A stretch of DNA of 64,000 nt from NCBI RefSeq assembly GCF_000487995.2, contig NZ_CP097562.1:2283084-2347083 (forward strand). The letters are read 5' to 3'. This document shows, one piece after another, positions 47,501-56,875 of the stretch. Under the pieces are notes generated by a model. It saw only the letters and a list, made by a program, of their open reading frames with translations, made no database searches and was not told the DNA's origin. Numbering within the stretch: the first letter of the stretch is position 1; each line of letters opens with the position of its first letter. Origin of the DNA: Mucispirillum schaedleri ASF457. GTDB lineage: Bacteria > Chrysiogenota > Deferribacteres > Deferribacterales > Mucispirillaceae. The position numbers and the translations under genes were made by a program.

Positions 47501-48155
47501 ATCAGTATGGGTATTAGGTGGTGATGGCTGGGCTTATGATATAGGCTATGGCGGTTTAGACCATGTTCTTGCAAGCGGTGAAAATATTAATGTGCTTGTG
47601 CTTGATACAGAAGTATATTCTAATACAGGTGGTCAGGCTTCTAAATCTACTCCACTTGGTGCTTCTGCAAAATTTGCTACAAGCGGCAAAGTTAGAGAGA
47701 AAAAAGATTTGGCAATGATAGCTATGACTTATGGCAGTATATATGTTGCAAAAGTTTCTCTTTCAAACCCTTTACAGTGTATAAAAGCATTTGTTGAAGC
47801 AGAGCGTTATAATGGACCTTCTATTGTTATAGCTTATTCTCACTGTATAGCTCAAGGTATAGATATGACAAAAGGCTCATTAGAACAGAAAAAAGCAATA
47901 GATGCTGGTTACTGGACACTGCTGAGATTTAATCCAGACTTAATAGAAGAAGGTAAAAGTCCTCTTATTATTGATAGTAAAGAACCAGTCAGCGATTTAT
48001 CTGGGTTTATGGATGGAGAAAACAGGTTCCGTTTAACTAAAAAAGCAGACCCAGAAAAATATAAAAAACTTGTAGATACAGCATCAGCCAAACTTAACCG
48101 CAGAAATAGAATAATGCGTGTTATGTCTGAACATTTAGCAGATAATAAAGAATAA
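44583..48155 (+). CDS. nifJ: Pyruvate:ferredoxin (flavodoxin) oxidoreductase
   Basis: A 1190-residue single-chain enzyme that converts pyruvate and CoA to acetyl-CoA, CO2 and reduced ferredoxin or flavodoxin, a core step of anaerobic metabolism. The N-terminus has IYPITPSSVMGE; two 4Fe-4S motifs follow at ~698 (CIQCGICSFVC) and ~755 (CTGCTTCVMNC); the third cluster begins with CAGCGE at ~828. The thiamine diphosphate motif is GGDGWAYDIGYGG (~980) through NTGGQASKSTP. The length is that of the full family. TGGAGG precedes the ATG, and a strong terminator follows, so it is a single-gene unit. Confidence 0.97.
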   Translation: MERKKTIMDGNMAAAHVAHAVNEVIAIYPITPSSVMGEISDEKSAKGQVNIWGSVPYVVELQSEGGAAGTVHGSLTAGALTTTFTASQGLLLMIPNMYKIAGELTPTVFHVSARALAVQGLSIFGDHSDVMACRACGWAMLASNNPQEVMDMALIAQAAALKSRIPFLHFFDGFRTSHELSVVEELTFDDMHYMVNDELVREHRKRSLTPDKPTIKGTSQNPDVYFQGRETVNKYMDNVGAVMQSEMDKFAALTGRQYHLVDYYGAEDAKSVIVAMGSACDVIEETIDYLNANGEKLGVVKIHLFQPFPVKAFVDALPKTVENIAVLDRTKEPGAVGEPLYLTVRTAIGEAMAAKITNLEKYPRILGGRFGLGSKDFTPAMVKAVYENAASESPVFGFTVGIEDDVTHKSLKFNASWIIPSASYNAMFYGLGSDGTVGANKNTAKIIFAETDKNSQAYFVYDSKKAGSMTISHVRFGAEQIKSSYLIQEADFIGCHNFSFLERYNLLSPLKKGGVFLLNSQYSKDEVWNKLPALVQKSIKEKEAEFYVVDAVKVAQELGLGSRINIILQSAFFAISNIIPKDKALNAIKGTIQKTYGKYGEETVAKNNAAADAGFERLYKVDYTSLKDESALHTLINGCLTDKKASSFVKEVTSVLVAEEGDKIKVSQMPVDGTWPTGTARFEKRNIAVNIPVWDPDVCIQCGICSFVCPHSAIRMKYYDKELLKNAPASFKHTDAKGKEFAGYTATVQVAPEDCTGCTTCVMNCPAVNKADTGRKAINMEPQTPLRVQEVENFEFFESIPELAVEKYNKLTVKGSQLAPHLFEFSGACAGCGETPYIKLLTQLFGDRLLIANATGCSSIYGGNLPTTPYCTRSDGKGPAWSNSLFEDNAEFGFGMRLAVDYFKDKAASYLNANKNIADAALIDDILANINTSDQQEIEKQRVRIEKLKEAVRSSNIAEKDDFLSIADYLTPKSVWVLGGDGWAYDIGYGGLDHVLASGENINVLVLDTEVYSNTGGQASKSTPLGASAKFATSGKVREKKDLAMIAMTYGSIYVAKVSLSNPLQCIKAFVEAERYNGPSIVIAYSHCIAQGIDMTKGSLEQKKAIDAGYWTLLRFNPDLIEEGKSPLIIDSKEPVSDLSGFMDGENRFRLTKKADPEKYKKLVDTASAKLNRRNRIMRVMSEHLADNKE

Positions 48156-48164
48156 AGTAAATTG

Positions 48165-48190
48165 GGGGATGTTTAAACATCCCCTTTTTT
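48165..48190 (+). terminator. Intrinsic terminator of nifJ
   Basis: GGGGATGTTTAAACATCCCC is a perfect palindrome followed by six Ts. Confidence 0.95.
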
Positions 48191-48230
48191 ATGTGTAAAT
48201 AAGCATATTATAGTTTTAACAGCAAAATTT

Positions 48231-49034
48231 TTACAGTGCATTTTTATTTTTCATAAATTTTTCTATTATATTATTTACTTCTTCATAATTATCTGCATTT
48301 GAGAAATGAGCAGCATTTTTTATAATATATAGATGACTTTTAATATCTTTTGCCCATTGTTTTGAATACAATAATACTTTGCCTGTATTATCATATTCCC
48401 CTGCAATTAGTATTACTGGGCACTTTATGGATATATCTTTATTTTCTATTATGAACTGTTTATAATACATATCTAGCTGTTTTATTATATCTGCTTTTGT
48501 ATAATTTTGATATATATCTATCATTTTTTCATAAGAATATTTTGTTTTTGATATAGATTTTGCCATTGATTTTTTCAGCATATTTTCTGGAAAAAGTTTA
48601 GCAAAAAATGATATATGTTTTATTAGCCATATATCTAATTTAGAGTAATATTTATAATTCAAAGGTGTTGTATCAATTGCAATAAAGCCTGAAACCATAT
48701 TATGATATTTGGCTGCAAAAAACTGACAGGTCCAGCCGCCCATAGACATTCCTGCAAGGGTTACATAATTAATATTTTCTTCTTTTAAAATATTATACAT
48801 TATATCAGAATTATCATTATATGAAAAAAAATCACAGTTTTTTGATTTACCATGCAGTGGCATATCCCACAAGATAATATTAATTTTATCTTTAAAATAT
48901 TCCACTTGTTTTTCAAACATTGAATAATCTGCTGTTAAGCCGTGAGCAAAGAGTAGAGTATTACTAAAATTTTCTTTTTTGCTTATATAATAATGAATGG
49001 TGTTTTTTTGATATTCTAATGTTTTATGCTGCAT
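48231..49034 (-). CDS. Alpha/beta hydrolase
   Basis: A 267-residue alpha/beta-hydrolase fold protein without signal peptide. LLFAHGLTADYSMF gives the oxyanion-hole region, AGMSMGGW the nucleophile elbow with Ser (~98), GEYDNTG the acid and NAAHFSNAD the catalytic His. The substrate cannot be told from the sequence. It stands alone between the nifJ and heme-operon terminators, on the minus strand. Confidence 0.85.
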   Translation of the reverse strand: MQHKTLEYQKNTIHYYISKKENFSNTLLFAHGLTADYSMFEKQVEYFKDKINIILWDMPLHGKSKNCDFFSYNDNSDIMYNILKEENINYVTLAGMSMGGWTCQFFAAKYHNMVSGFIAIDTTPLNYKYYSKLDIWLIKHISFFAKLFPENMLKKSMAKSISKTKYSYEKMIDIYQNYTKADIIKQLDMYYKQFIIENKDISIKCPVILIAGEYDNTGKVLLYSKQWAKDIKSHLYIIKNAAHFSNADNYEEVNNIIEKFMKNKNAL

Positions 49035-49052
49035 ATTGTTAATAAAGATATA

Positions 49053-49086
49053 GAAAAAGCAGAGATAATATATTAATATCTCTGCT
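49053..49086 (-). terminator. Intrinsic terminator of the heme operon
   Basis: On the minus strand, AGCAGAGATA and TATCTCTGCT form a 10-bp stem followed by TTTTTC. It lies directly after hemB. Confidence 0.9.
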
Positions 49087-49093
49087 GTAATAA

Positions 49094-50062
49094 TTATTTA
49101 TTTAATTTTTTTGCTGCATCTTTTGCAAAATATGTAATGATTAAGTCGCTTCCTGCTCGTTTCATAGAAAGCAGTGTTTCCATAACAACTTTTTCTTCAT
49201 CTATCCAGCCATTTTTAGCTGCTGCTTTTATCATGGCATATTCACCAGATACATTATATGATGCAACAGGAACAACACAGCTGTCTTTTACATCTCTAAT
49301 AATATCAAGATATGCAAGTGCTGGTTTTACCATAATAATATCTGCACCTTCTTCTATATCTTGAAATGCTTCTTTCAATGCTTCCCGCCTGTTTGCTGGG
49401 TCCATTTGATATGTTTTTCTGCTGCCAAAAGCTGGAGTTGAATCAGCTGCATCTCTAAATGGTCCATAATAGCCAGAAGCATATTTAACTGCATAGCTCA
49501 TTATTGGTATATTTTCAAAGCCGTTATCATCAAGCATTGTTCTAATTGCTGCAACTCTGCCATCCATCATATCACTTGGTGCAACCATATCTGCCCCAGC
49601 TTCTGCATGGGATAATGCTTCTCTTGCAAGCATATTAAGAGTGCTGTCATTATCCACATCACCATTTATTATATGTCCGCAGTGACCGTGGCTTGTATAT
49701 TCGCACATACATACATCTGTAATAACATATAAATCTGTATAATCTTTTATAGCTTTTATGGCTTTCTGCACAATACCTTCACTGCCATAAGCACCGCTTC
49801 CTTCTTCATCTTTATGGTCTGGAATACCAAAAAGAATAACAGATTTAATGCCTAAATTTTCTGCTTCTTTTGCTTCCTTAATAACTTCATCTACACTTAA
49901 ATTATATATTCCGGGCATTGACGGAACTTCATGTCTGATACTTTTTCCTTCGCATACAAATAATGGATAAATAAAATCATTTACTGAAAGAGTTGTTTCT
50001 TTTACCATACTTCTTATGTTTTTACTAGACCTTAGTCTTCTTGAACGGGTTATTGGAAACAT
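49094..50062 (-). CDS. hemB: Delta-aminolevulinic acid dehydratase (porphobilinogen synthase)
   Basis: A 322-residue enzyme that condenses two 5-aminolevulinate molecules into porphobilinogen in the cytoplasm. The N-terminus has [16 protein letters not shown]. The zinc-site segment [13 protein letters not shown] keeps all three Cys, so it is the zinc-dependent type. The active-site lysines lie in [16 protein letters not shown] and [12 protein letters not shown]. It is the last gene of the heme operon, 15 bases after hemD. Confidence 0.97.
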   Translation of the reverse strand: MFPITRSRRLRSSKNIRSMVKETTLSVNDFIYPLFVCEGKSIRHEVPSMPGIYNLSVDEVIKEAKEAENLGIKSVILFGIPDHKDEEGSGAYGSEGIVQKAIKAIKDYTDLYVITDVCMCEYTSHGHCGHIINGDVDNDSTLNMLAREALSHAEAGADMVAPSDMMDGRVAAIRTMLDDNGFENIPIMSYAVKYASGYYGPFRDAADSTPAFGSRKTYQMDPANRREALKEAFQDIEEGADIIMVKPALAYLDIIRDVKDSCVVPVASYNVSGEYAMIKAAAKNGWIDEEKVVMETLLSMKRAGSDLIITYFAKDAAKKLNK

Positions 50063-50077
50063 AATATACTCCTTTTG

Positions 50078-50782
50078 TTATATTATTTCTACAATAGACT
50101 CCACAGTAAAATTTTCTGGATATCTGGATATAACACCCTGTTTATCAAGAAAAAGTGCTGTTGTTGTGCCTATGCTTACTATATCTAATAGAGATTTATC
50201 CCCATTAAACTGCCTTAAAAATGATTTTGCAGCACTTGGCGAGCAAAATGTAACTGTATCTATTTTATTATCAACAATAAAGCTGTCTAAATATCCTGCT
50301 GGATATTCTGCAAATGTGGTTTCATATACTGCAGGTGTAATTAATTCTGCACCCATTTCATTTATTTGCTCCACAGGCAGTTCTAGCCGTTTTTCTGCTC
50401 CCGGTGATAATATTCTGGCATTTTTTAAAGGTATGGAATAAATTATCTGCATAGCATTATTTAAGTCATAAACAGTAGGTGTGATATGGCTTGATATTCC
50501 TAAAAATACTTCCATTGCATGAGCTGTTTTTTCGCCAAGAGCAATATATGCTTTGCCATGAATATTATGATGATATGGAGCAAAATATTTTACAGCATTA
50601 GCACTTGTGAAAAATATAATTTCATATTCCCCGGGCTCAATTACAGGGCATAACTGCACTGTTTCAATCATCGGCAGTAAAAAAGGGTAGTGTCCTTTTG
50701 CTGATAATAGATTTACAAATGAGCCAGACTGTTCAAACTGCCTTGTAACAAGCACTCGTTTTGGGTTTTCAAAAATTTTCAT
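50078..50782 (-). CDS. hemD: Uroporphyrinogen-III synthase
   Basis: A 234-residue HemD-family protein: RVLVTRQFEQSGSFVNLL at the start, FFTSANAVKYF in the middle and TVTFCSPSAAKSFLRQF towards the end. It closes and inverts ring D of the linear tetrapyrrole made by HemC. The family is poorly conserved, but the motifs and the position between hemC and hemB make the call firm. Confidence 0.93.
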   Translation of the reverse strand: MKIFENPKRVLVTRQFEQSGSFVNLLSAKGHYPFLLPMIETVQLCPVIEPGEYEIIFFTSANAVKYFAPYHHNIHGKAYIALGEKTAHAMEVFLGISSHITPTVYDLNNAMQIIYSIPLKNARILSPGAEKRLELPVEQINEMGAELITPAVYETTFAEYPAGYLDSFIVDNKIDTVTFCSPSAAKSFLRQFNGDKSLLDIVSIGTTTALFLDKQGVISRYPENFTVESIVEII

Positions 50783-50788
50783 AAAACT

Positions 50789-51712
50789 TTATGAATAAAT
50801 TTCCTCTAATATTTTGTCGCCGCCTGCAGCAAGCACCATTTCTGCAAGTTCAATACCTGCCTGTTCAGGGTTGGATTTATCGCCTGTATATTCTTTTGCA
50901 ATTTTTTTGCTTCCATCAAGGTTATATATAATACCTTTCACATATATTTTATCATCCTGCAGCACAGAATGGCAGCCAATAGGTATTTGACATCCACCTT
51001 GTAACCTGCGTAAAAATGCTCTTTCGCAACGAGCTCTTGTGTAACTGTCTTTATCACCTATAAAAGATAGTATTTCTTTTATTTCATCATCATCACTTCT
51101 TATTTCAATACCTAATATTCCCTGACATGATGCAGGAAGCATTTTTTCAATAGGCAGTATTTCTTTTATATTTTCTACTATTTCAAGCCTTTTAAGTCCT
51201 GCATAAGCAAGTATTATTGCATCATATATACCGTCATTTAATTTCTGCATGCGTGTCTGCACATTGCCTCTTAAATCAAGTACTTCCAAATCTGATCTTA
51301 ATTCTAAAAGCTGACATTTTCTTCTTAATGATGAAGTGCCAACACGGGAACCTTGTGGCAAATCATCAAGAGAATTGTATTTGATAGATAAAAAAGCATC
51401 ATTTGGTTCTTCGCATAAGGGACTTTCAAAAAGTTCCAATCCATCAGGCAGCTCCATTGGCACATCTTTCATACTATGAACTGCTAAATCTGCTTTTTTA
51501 TCAAGAAGTGCTGTCTCTATTTCTTTTACAAAAAGCCCTTTGCCGCCTATTTTTGACAAAGGCACATCTAATATTTTATCGCCCATTGTTTTAATTATTT
51601 CAAGCCTGCATGATATATCTTTATGATGATTTTCTATTTTGTGTTTAATGTATTCTGCCTGCCATAAAGCAAGTTTTGAACCTCTTGTTGCGATAACTAC
51701 TTCCTTTTTCAT
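50789..51712 (-). CDS. hemC: Hydroxymethylbilane synthase (porphobilinogen deaminase)
   Basis: A 307-residue enzyme that joins four porphobilinogens. It starts with VVIATRGSKLALWQAE and contains HSMKDVP, VGTSSLRRKCQL and ERAFLRRLQGGCQIPIG; the Cys in the last motif binds the dipyrromethane cofactor. It is 6 bases from hemD and 11 from hemA. Confidence 0.97.
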   Translation of the reverse strand: MKKEVVIATRGSKLALWQAEYIKHKIENHHKDISCRLEIIKTMGDKILDVPLSKIGGKGLFVKEIETALLDKKADLAVHSMKDVPMELPDGLELFESPLCEEPNDAFLSIKYNSLDDLPQGSRVGTSSLRRKCQLLELRSDLEVLDLRGNVQTRMQKLNDGIYDAIILAYAGLKRLEIVENIKEILPIEKMLPASCQGILGIEIRSDDDEIKEILSFIGDKDSYTRARCERAFLRRLQGGCQIPIGCHSVLQDDKIYVKGIIYNLDGSKKIAKEYTGDKSNPEQAGIELAEMVLAAGGDKILEEIYS

Positions 51713-51723
51713 CTATATCTCCA

Positions 51724-53013
51724 TTAATTATTTTTAAATATTATATTCATTGCTTCAGCTATAGAATATTTATCATTATCAGTTGCATGCTCTTTCAAAT
51801 TCATAAAAGGCTTATGAAGTATTTTATTAAGGGTAGCTGTTAAAAGATAATTTAAATGTTCTATTTCTTTTTCATCAGTTATTTTAAACTTTTCGCAGTA
51901 TTTTTGCAATTCTTCATTTCTTTTTTCTTCAAAGTAAGACCGAATATTTTTAATAACGGGTATAATTTTTAAAGATTCCATCTGCTCATCAAAGGCAAAG
52001 GCTGCATTGTGGACAATATCCCATGCTTTTTTAGCTTCTTTTTCTCTTTCTTTTTTATTTGCTTCTACAACACTTTTTAAATCGTCAATATCATATAAAT
52101 ATGTATTTTCTATTTCAGCACCTTTTGGGTCAATATCTCTAGGCACTGCAATATCTATAAAAAACATAGGACGGGAAGGGCGTTTTTTCATTGCATCTTT
52201 AATCATTTCAGCAGTAACCACAAAATCTGGAGAGCCGGTAGATGAAATAATAATATCTATTTCAGGAAGTTTTTGTGCAAATCTATCAAAAGTTACTGCA
52301 TCCCCTGAAAATTCTTCTGCCAGCTTTAATGCTTTTTCAAAAGTTCTGTTTGTAACTATTATGGAGCCTATATTTGAGCCTACTAAGTGCCTTGCAGCAA
52401 GTTCGCACATTTCGCCAGCTCCAATTATCATAGCTTTTGCAAGTGATAAATCAGAGAATATTTTTTTAGCAAGTTCCACAGCAGCATAGCTTACTGATAC
52501 AGGATTTTCTGATATTCCTGTAACAGTTCTTACTTTTTTAGCAGTTTTTAATGTAAACTCAAAAAGTTTGTTTAAAAAGCCACCCATACCGTTATTTTCT
52601 TTTGATATTTCAAAAGCATCTTTTATCTGTCCAAAGATTTGCGGCTCACCTAATACAAGGCTGTCAAGACCTGAGGCAACTGCAAAAAGATGAGTAACGG
52701 CTTCTTTTCCAGAAGCAAAGTATGTATATTTTGTTAAATCTTCCACAGAAAGATTGCAGTTTTGAGCAACAATATTTAATATTTCACATTTATCACATAT
52801 AGGCGAATGAATATCACATTTATCACAAAGATAATTTTTTATAATAAAATAATATTCCACCCTGTTGCATGTAGATATTAAAAATAATTCCTGCACACTG
52901 TTTTCTGTAAGAAATTTTTTATAAAGGTCTTCCATTTCCTCTTTTTTTATAGCCATACGCTCTCTGACAGTTACAGGAGCAGAATTATGATTTAAACCTA
53001 GAACAACTAACAT
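51724..53013 (-). CDS. hemA: Glutamyl-tRNA reductase
   Basis: A 429-residue enzyme that reduces glutamyl-tRNA to glutamate-1-semialdehyde, the first step of C5-pathway heme synthesis. The start reads VVLGLNHNSAPVTVRE; the catalytic Cys is in LISTCNRVEYY (~49); the NADPH-binding part has MIIGAGEMCELAARHL. An insertion after ~60 holds two CDKC motifs (LCDKCDIHSPICDKCE), which is not usual and might bind metal or a cluster. The gene is 6 bases after the hemX-like gene. Confidence 0.97.
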   Translation of the reverse strand: MLVVLGLNHNSAPVTVRERMAIKKEEMEDLYKKFLTENSVQELFLISTCNRVEYYFIIKNYLCDKCDIHSPICDKCEILNIVAQNCNLSVEDLTKYTYFASGKEAVTHLFAVASGLDSLVLGEPQIFGQIKDAFEISKENNGMGGFLNKLFEFTLKTAKKVRTVTGISENPVSVSYAAVELAKKIFSDLSLAKAMIIGAGEMCELAARHLVGSNIGSIIVTNRTFEKALKLAEEFSGDAVTFDRFAQKLPEIDIIISSTGSPDFVVTAEMIKDAMKKRPSRPMFFIDIAVPRDIDPKGAEIENTYLYDIDDLKSVVEANKKEREKEAKKAWDIVHNAAFAFDEQMESLKIIPVIKNIRSYFEEKRNEELQKYCEKFKITDEKEIEHLNYLLTATLNKILHKPFMNLKEHATDNDKYSIAEAMNIIFKNN

Positions 53014-53019
53014 ATTTCA

Positions 53020-53811
53020 TTACCTCAGCATAAAGTTAGCAACGCCAACATAAGTTACTAATATTAAAATAAACCCAATAACTGTCCACTGAGCAGTCTG
53101 CTTTGGTGTCATAGGTTTGTGTTTTTTTAATATTATTAATGCTGCATATAAAAACCATGTTAGAATTGAGAATATTATTTTTTCAGATGATAAAATTTCT
53201 TCTAAATTATTCTGCAGCATCCACACAAATCCAAGTGCAGAGCCTATTGTAAATAAATAAAAGCCTGTCTGTAAAGATGTATTATTTATATTTGCAATAG
53301 TATCAAGGGCTGGAAATCTTTGAAAAATAAAACCAAAATTTTTCTTTTTCAGTTGAGCTTCCTGTATAAGATACATAAGCGATGCTGTAAAAGCTGCTAC
53401 TAAAAATGTTGTGCCAAGCACAATAAAAGGCAGGTGAACATAACGCCATATAGAATCAATTACAGGGTATGATGGGCTTACATTTGGCGGGAAGCATATT
53501 GAAACAATAGAAGCTGCCACCATAAATGGAGAAATAAAAAGCCCTATAAGAGGTCTTTTATATTTTGCATAAAGTATAAAATATGTAATACCAAATGAAA
53601 TACATACCATATTCATTACATCATATAATGTGGAAGTAGGGGCAGCACCAGTATTAAAATATCTTAAAGCCATATCAGCAATATTAAAAAGCAGTCCTGT
53701 ACCAGTAAATATATTAAAAAGGCTGCGGACATTTTTATTGCCCCAAAGCAGAAAAAGGATTATATGAATGAATGCAATCATATAAAATATCAGAGAAATG
53801 TAGGATATCAT
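53020..53811 (-). CDS. HemX/CcsA-like membrane protein
   Basis: A 263-residue protein with about eight membrane segments and the layout of the CcsA/HemX family (WRYVHLPFIVLGTTFLVAAFTASLMYLI, then AALIILKKH). The Trp-rich WWD heme-handling motif of true CcsA is absent; the equivalent stretch reads SALGFVWMLQNNLEEI. That points to the HemX branch, which often lies before hemA and may affect glutamyl-tRNA reductase level. It is the first gene of the heme operon. The 200 bases upstream are AT-rich and shared with the divergent MATE gene. Confidence 0.8.
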   Translation of the reverse strand: MISYISLIFYMIAFIHIILFLLWGNKNVRSLFNIFTGTGLLFNIADMALRYFNTGAAPTSTLYDVMNMVCISFGITYFILYAKYKRPLIGLFISPFMVAASIVSICFPPNVSPSYPVIDSIWRYVHLPFIVLGTTFLVAAFTASLMYLIQEAQLKKKNFGFIFQRFPALDTIANINNTSLQTGFYLFTIGSALGFVWMLQNNLEEILSSEKIIFSILTWFLYAALIILKKHKPMTPKQTAQWTVIGFILILVTYVGVANFMLR

Positions 53812-54012
53812 AAAAACCCCTTAATCAATAATAAAAGAAGTATATTTGCAGTATACCATTCAAACCATATTATTTTTAGCAAAATAAATAAGTATTTATA
53901 ATATTAACCTTATGATTTTTTAATACTTGAAATAAAGTATATATTACAAATTTAACAAAATTTCTACATATTAAAATAAAATATATATTTCTCTTTAAAA
54001 TATTTTAATAAT

Positions 54013-55398
54013 ATGTTATTGCAGTGTATGATGTTACAAGAAAATAAGTCATTTGTTAAGAGAAAAATTGTCTATCCTGTAAAAAAATTAATGCCGCTTA
54101 TGAAAGAAAGCTGGAAAATGAGCTGGCCTATTATTGTAATGATGGTATTTGAATTTATTATGTCTATGACAGATATATATATTGCAGGCAGGTTTGGTAA
54201 AGATGTAAAGGCTGCAACAGGTCTTGCAAGTCAGGTATACAGTTTTTTTATAATGACAGGTCATGCATTAACTATTGGTGCTGTATCAGTATTATCTCGT
54301 GTTTTTACATCAAAAGATAAAGAGAAGTTCCGCTCAGCTGTATTTACTTCTGTTTTATCTGCCTTTTTATTTGGTATAGTAATATGTATAATTGGCATAA
54401 CATTTTCTTCCAAAATAGCCACAATATTAAATGCACCTGATGAAGTAAAATTGTATGCATCAGCATTAATAAAAATATATTTTCTTGGTATTATATTTCA
54501 TATAACATTAATTAATATGAATGGTGTATTAAGGTCATGCAAGCGTGTAACTGTGACTATGGGAGTAATGATATTTGCTGCTGTATTAAATGTTATATTA
54601 CTGCTTTATTTTTATAATTTTACAGATTTAGGATTTAAAGGAATAGCAGTTTCCACTACTATAAGCATAACATCTGCATCTATTATTAATATGGTTATAA
54701 TATATAGAATAATTAAGAAAACATATACTTTTTCATTTCCTGTTTTAAAGCAGATATTATCTATTGGCTGGCCTGGTGGTATAGTATCTCTCAGTTGGCA
54801 GTTTGGCGGCACTGCTCTTTATGCAATTTTGGGTATGCTTTCATATAATTCTGTTGAGATTATGGCAGCTTATGCAACAGGGCTTAGGATAGAAAGTGCT
54901 ATTTTTATGCCAGCTTTTGCATTTAATATGGCAAATGCTGTAATTGTTGGCAATTTAATGGGTGAGAAAAAATTTGATGAAGCATATAAAAGCGGCTTTA
55001 CAACTGCATTTATTTCTATAGGAGTTATAACTATAATGATAGCTGTTGTGCTGCTTAATGCCCGCTCTATTGCAGAGTTTTTAGAGCCTAACCCACTTGT
55101 TGTGGACGAAATTATTAAATATATTTATATTTGTATGATTGCAGAGCCATTTATTGCATTAAACCTTGCTATGACTGGTGCATTAAATGGGGCAGGTGAT
55201 ACGAAAGCCACAATGTTTTATGCAATATTAAATGTATGGGTTTTAAGGCTGCCCCTTGCATATATTTTTGGTATAGCATTAGGGTTTCATGCAGCAGGTA
55301 TATGGTGGGCTTTAAATTCTGGTTTCTTCCTGCATTCTGCACTATCTACACGACGATTTATAAGTAAAAAATGGCAAAAAATAGAGATAGGAAAATAA
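54013..55398 (+). CDS. MATE-family efflux transporter
   Basis: A 461-residue, 12-segment membrane protein of the MatE family: SWPIIVMMVFEFIMSMTDIYIAGRFG at the start, the second half opening with LSIGWPGGIVSLSWQFGG, and ALNGAGDTKATMFY near the end. These proteins export drugs or metabolites using Na+ or H+ gradients; the substrate is unknown. The start is uncertain (ATG 54013, 54028 or 54031), and no clear ribosome binding site is seen. Confidence 0.9.
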   Translation: MLLQCMMLQENKSFVKRKIVYPVKKLMPLMKESWKMSWPIIVMMVFEFIMSMTDIYIAGRFGKDVKAATGLASQVYSFFIMTGHALTIGAVSVLSRVFTSKDKEKFRSAVFTSVLSAFLFGIVICIIGITFSSKIATILNAPDEVKLYASALIKIYFLGIIFHITLINMNGVLRSCKRVTVTMGVMIFAAVLNVILLLYFYNFTDLGFKGIAVSTTISITSASIINMVIIYRIIKKTYTFSFPVLKQILSIGWPGGIVSLSWQFGGTALYAILGMLSYNSVEIMAAYATGLRIESAIFMPAFAFNMANAVIVGNLMGEKKFDEAYKSGFTTAFISIGVITIMIAVVLLNARSIAEFLEPNPLVVDEIIKYIYICMIAEPFIALNLAMTGALNGAGDTKATMFYAILNVWVLRLPLAYIFGIALGFHAAGIWWALNSGFFLHSALSTRRFISKKWQKIEIGK

Positions 55399-55401
55399 AC
55401 A

Positions 55402-55914
55402 GTGGTTGTTTTAATAAATGGTGCATCATGCACAGGCAAAACATATTCAGCTTATAATCTAATGGAAAAATATAACTTTCCATATTTTTCAATAGACCAT
55501 CTTAAAATGGGACTTATACGAAGTGGAAATACAAACCTTACCCCTTATGATGATTATAAACTAGAGATTTATTTATGGAATATTATAAAAGAAATTATTA
55601 AAACAGTCATAGAAAATAACCAAAATATCATAATAGAAGGTGCTTATATTCCTTTTGATTATAAAAAAGATTTTTCTAATGATTATTTAGATAAAATCAA
55701 ATATATATGCCTTGCAATGAGTGAGAACTACATAAATAATAATTTTGATGTAATAATAGAAAAAGCTAATATTATTGAAAATAGGGGTAGGTTATTTTCT
55801 ATTGATAAACAATTTCTAATAGATGAAAACAAAAGATATATAGATAACCATATAAAATATAATCTGCCATTACTTCTTATTGATACAGAATATACAGTTA
55901 ATATTGATTTATGA
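55402..55914 (+). CDS. P-loop nucleotide-binding protein, kinase-like
   Basis: A 170-residue protein starting at GTG, 3 bases after the MATE gene. VVLINGASCTGKTYSAYNL is a Walker A motif at the N-terminus; NQNIIIEGAYIPFD is a likely second strand with an acidic residue, and FSIDHLKMGLIRSG resembles the substrate region of small-molecule kinases. It may be a kinase or transferase of the AAA_33-like group. The substrate is not evident. Confidence 0.7.
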   Translation: MVVLINGASCTGKTYSAYNLMEKYNFPYFSIDHLKMGLIRSGNTNLTPYDDYKLEIYLWNIIKEIIKTVIENNQNIIIEGAYIPFDYKKDFSNDYLDKIKYICLAMSENYINNNFDVIIEKANIIENRGRLFSIDKQFLIDENKRYIDNHIKYNLPLLLIDTEYTVNIDL

Positions 55915-55993
55915 AGTAAAAATTGTAGACAAATAATTTTTTATGCTGTATATGAAAACTCTAATTTAAATATTATAAAATGGTAACTATAAA

Positions 55994-56854
55994 ATGGATT
56001 TTAAAGAATTAGAATATTCGCACAGAGCAATACTGGCACCAATACTTCGTTCAAAAAACTCATACCTTTCTGAATACAGTTTTACTAATGCATATTTATT
56101 CAGAAAACCACATAATTATCAAGTGGCAGAAAGTGATGACTGTATATTTCTGCATGGCATTACTTATGATAATAAAACATATATGATGCCAGTTTGTCCC
56201 CTTGATATTATACCACAAAAGAAATTAATTGAAATGGGAGAATTGGTTGATTTTTTCTTTCCTATACAGGAAGAGTGGTTGAAATTTTTTCCAGAAGATA
56301 AGTTTACTTATTCTTATCTTGATGGCGATTCTGATTATATATATTTGACAGAAAGGCTTGCTGCTTTTGCAGGCAGAAAACTTGCAAAAAAAAGAAACCT
56401 GTTAAAGCAGTATAATGAAGGGTATAAGACAGAAGACTTTGAGCTTACTCTAGAAAGATTTGATGATGCAAAGTATATTCTTGATATTTGGGAAAGAGAT
56501 ATAAATATGGCTGCAAACCATGGCTCAGATTATTATGAAACATTGGAAGCTCTTGAAAAAATCACAGAGTTTAATCTTAGAGGAATGATTTCTTATGCTG
56601 ATAATAAACCATCTGGCTTTGTGCTTGGTGAAGAATTAAATGATGAAACATTTGCACTGCATTTTGCAAAAGGAATAAGGGAATATAAAGGGATATACCA
56701 GCATTTATATAATTCTTTCAGCATTAAATTAAACAGTAAATATAAATATATTAATTTTGAGCAGGATTTAGGAAAAGATACACTTCGTCAGGCAAAATCT
56801 ACATATTATCCTGATGAAATGCGAAAAAAATATAGAGTAGCTTTAATTAAATAG
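55994..56854 (+). CDS. DUF2156 (GNAT-like) protein
   Basis: A 286-residue protein that matches the DUF2156 pattern: SEYSFTNAYLFR near the start, AGRKLAKKRNLLKQY (~128) and FINFEQDLG-like YINFEQDLGKDTLRQAK near the end. This fold is related to the tRNA-dependent lysyl/aminoacyl transferases of MprF, but the soluble short form has no assigned role here. It has no membrane part. The gene lies 21 bases before the Band 7 gene. Confidence 0.8.
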   Translation: MDFKELEYSHRAILAPILRSKNSYLSEYSFTNAYLFRKPHNYQVAESDDCIFLHGITYDNKTYMMPVCPLDIIPQKKLIEMGELVDFFFPIQEEWLKFFPEDKFTYSYLDGDSDYIYLTERLAAFAGRKLAKKRNLLKQYNEGYKTEDFELTLERFDDAKYILDIWERDINMAANHGSDYYETLEALEKITEFNLRGMISYADNKPSGFVLGEELNDETFALHFAKGIREYKGIYQHLYNSFSIKLNSKYKYINFEQDLGKDTLRQAKSTYYPDEMRKKYRVALIK

Positions 56855-56875
56855 GTTAAAAAAGGAGATAACATT

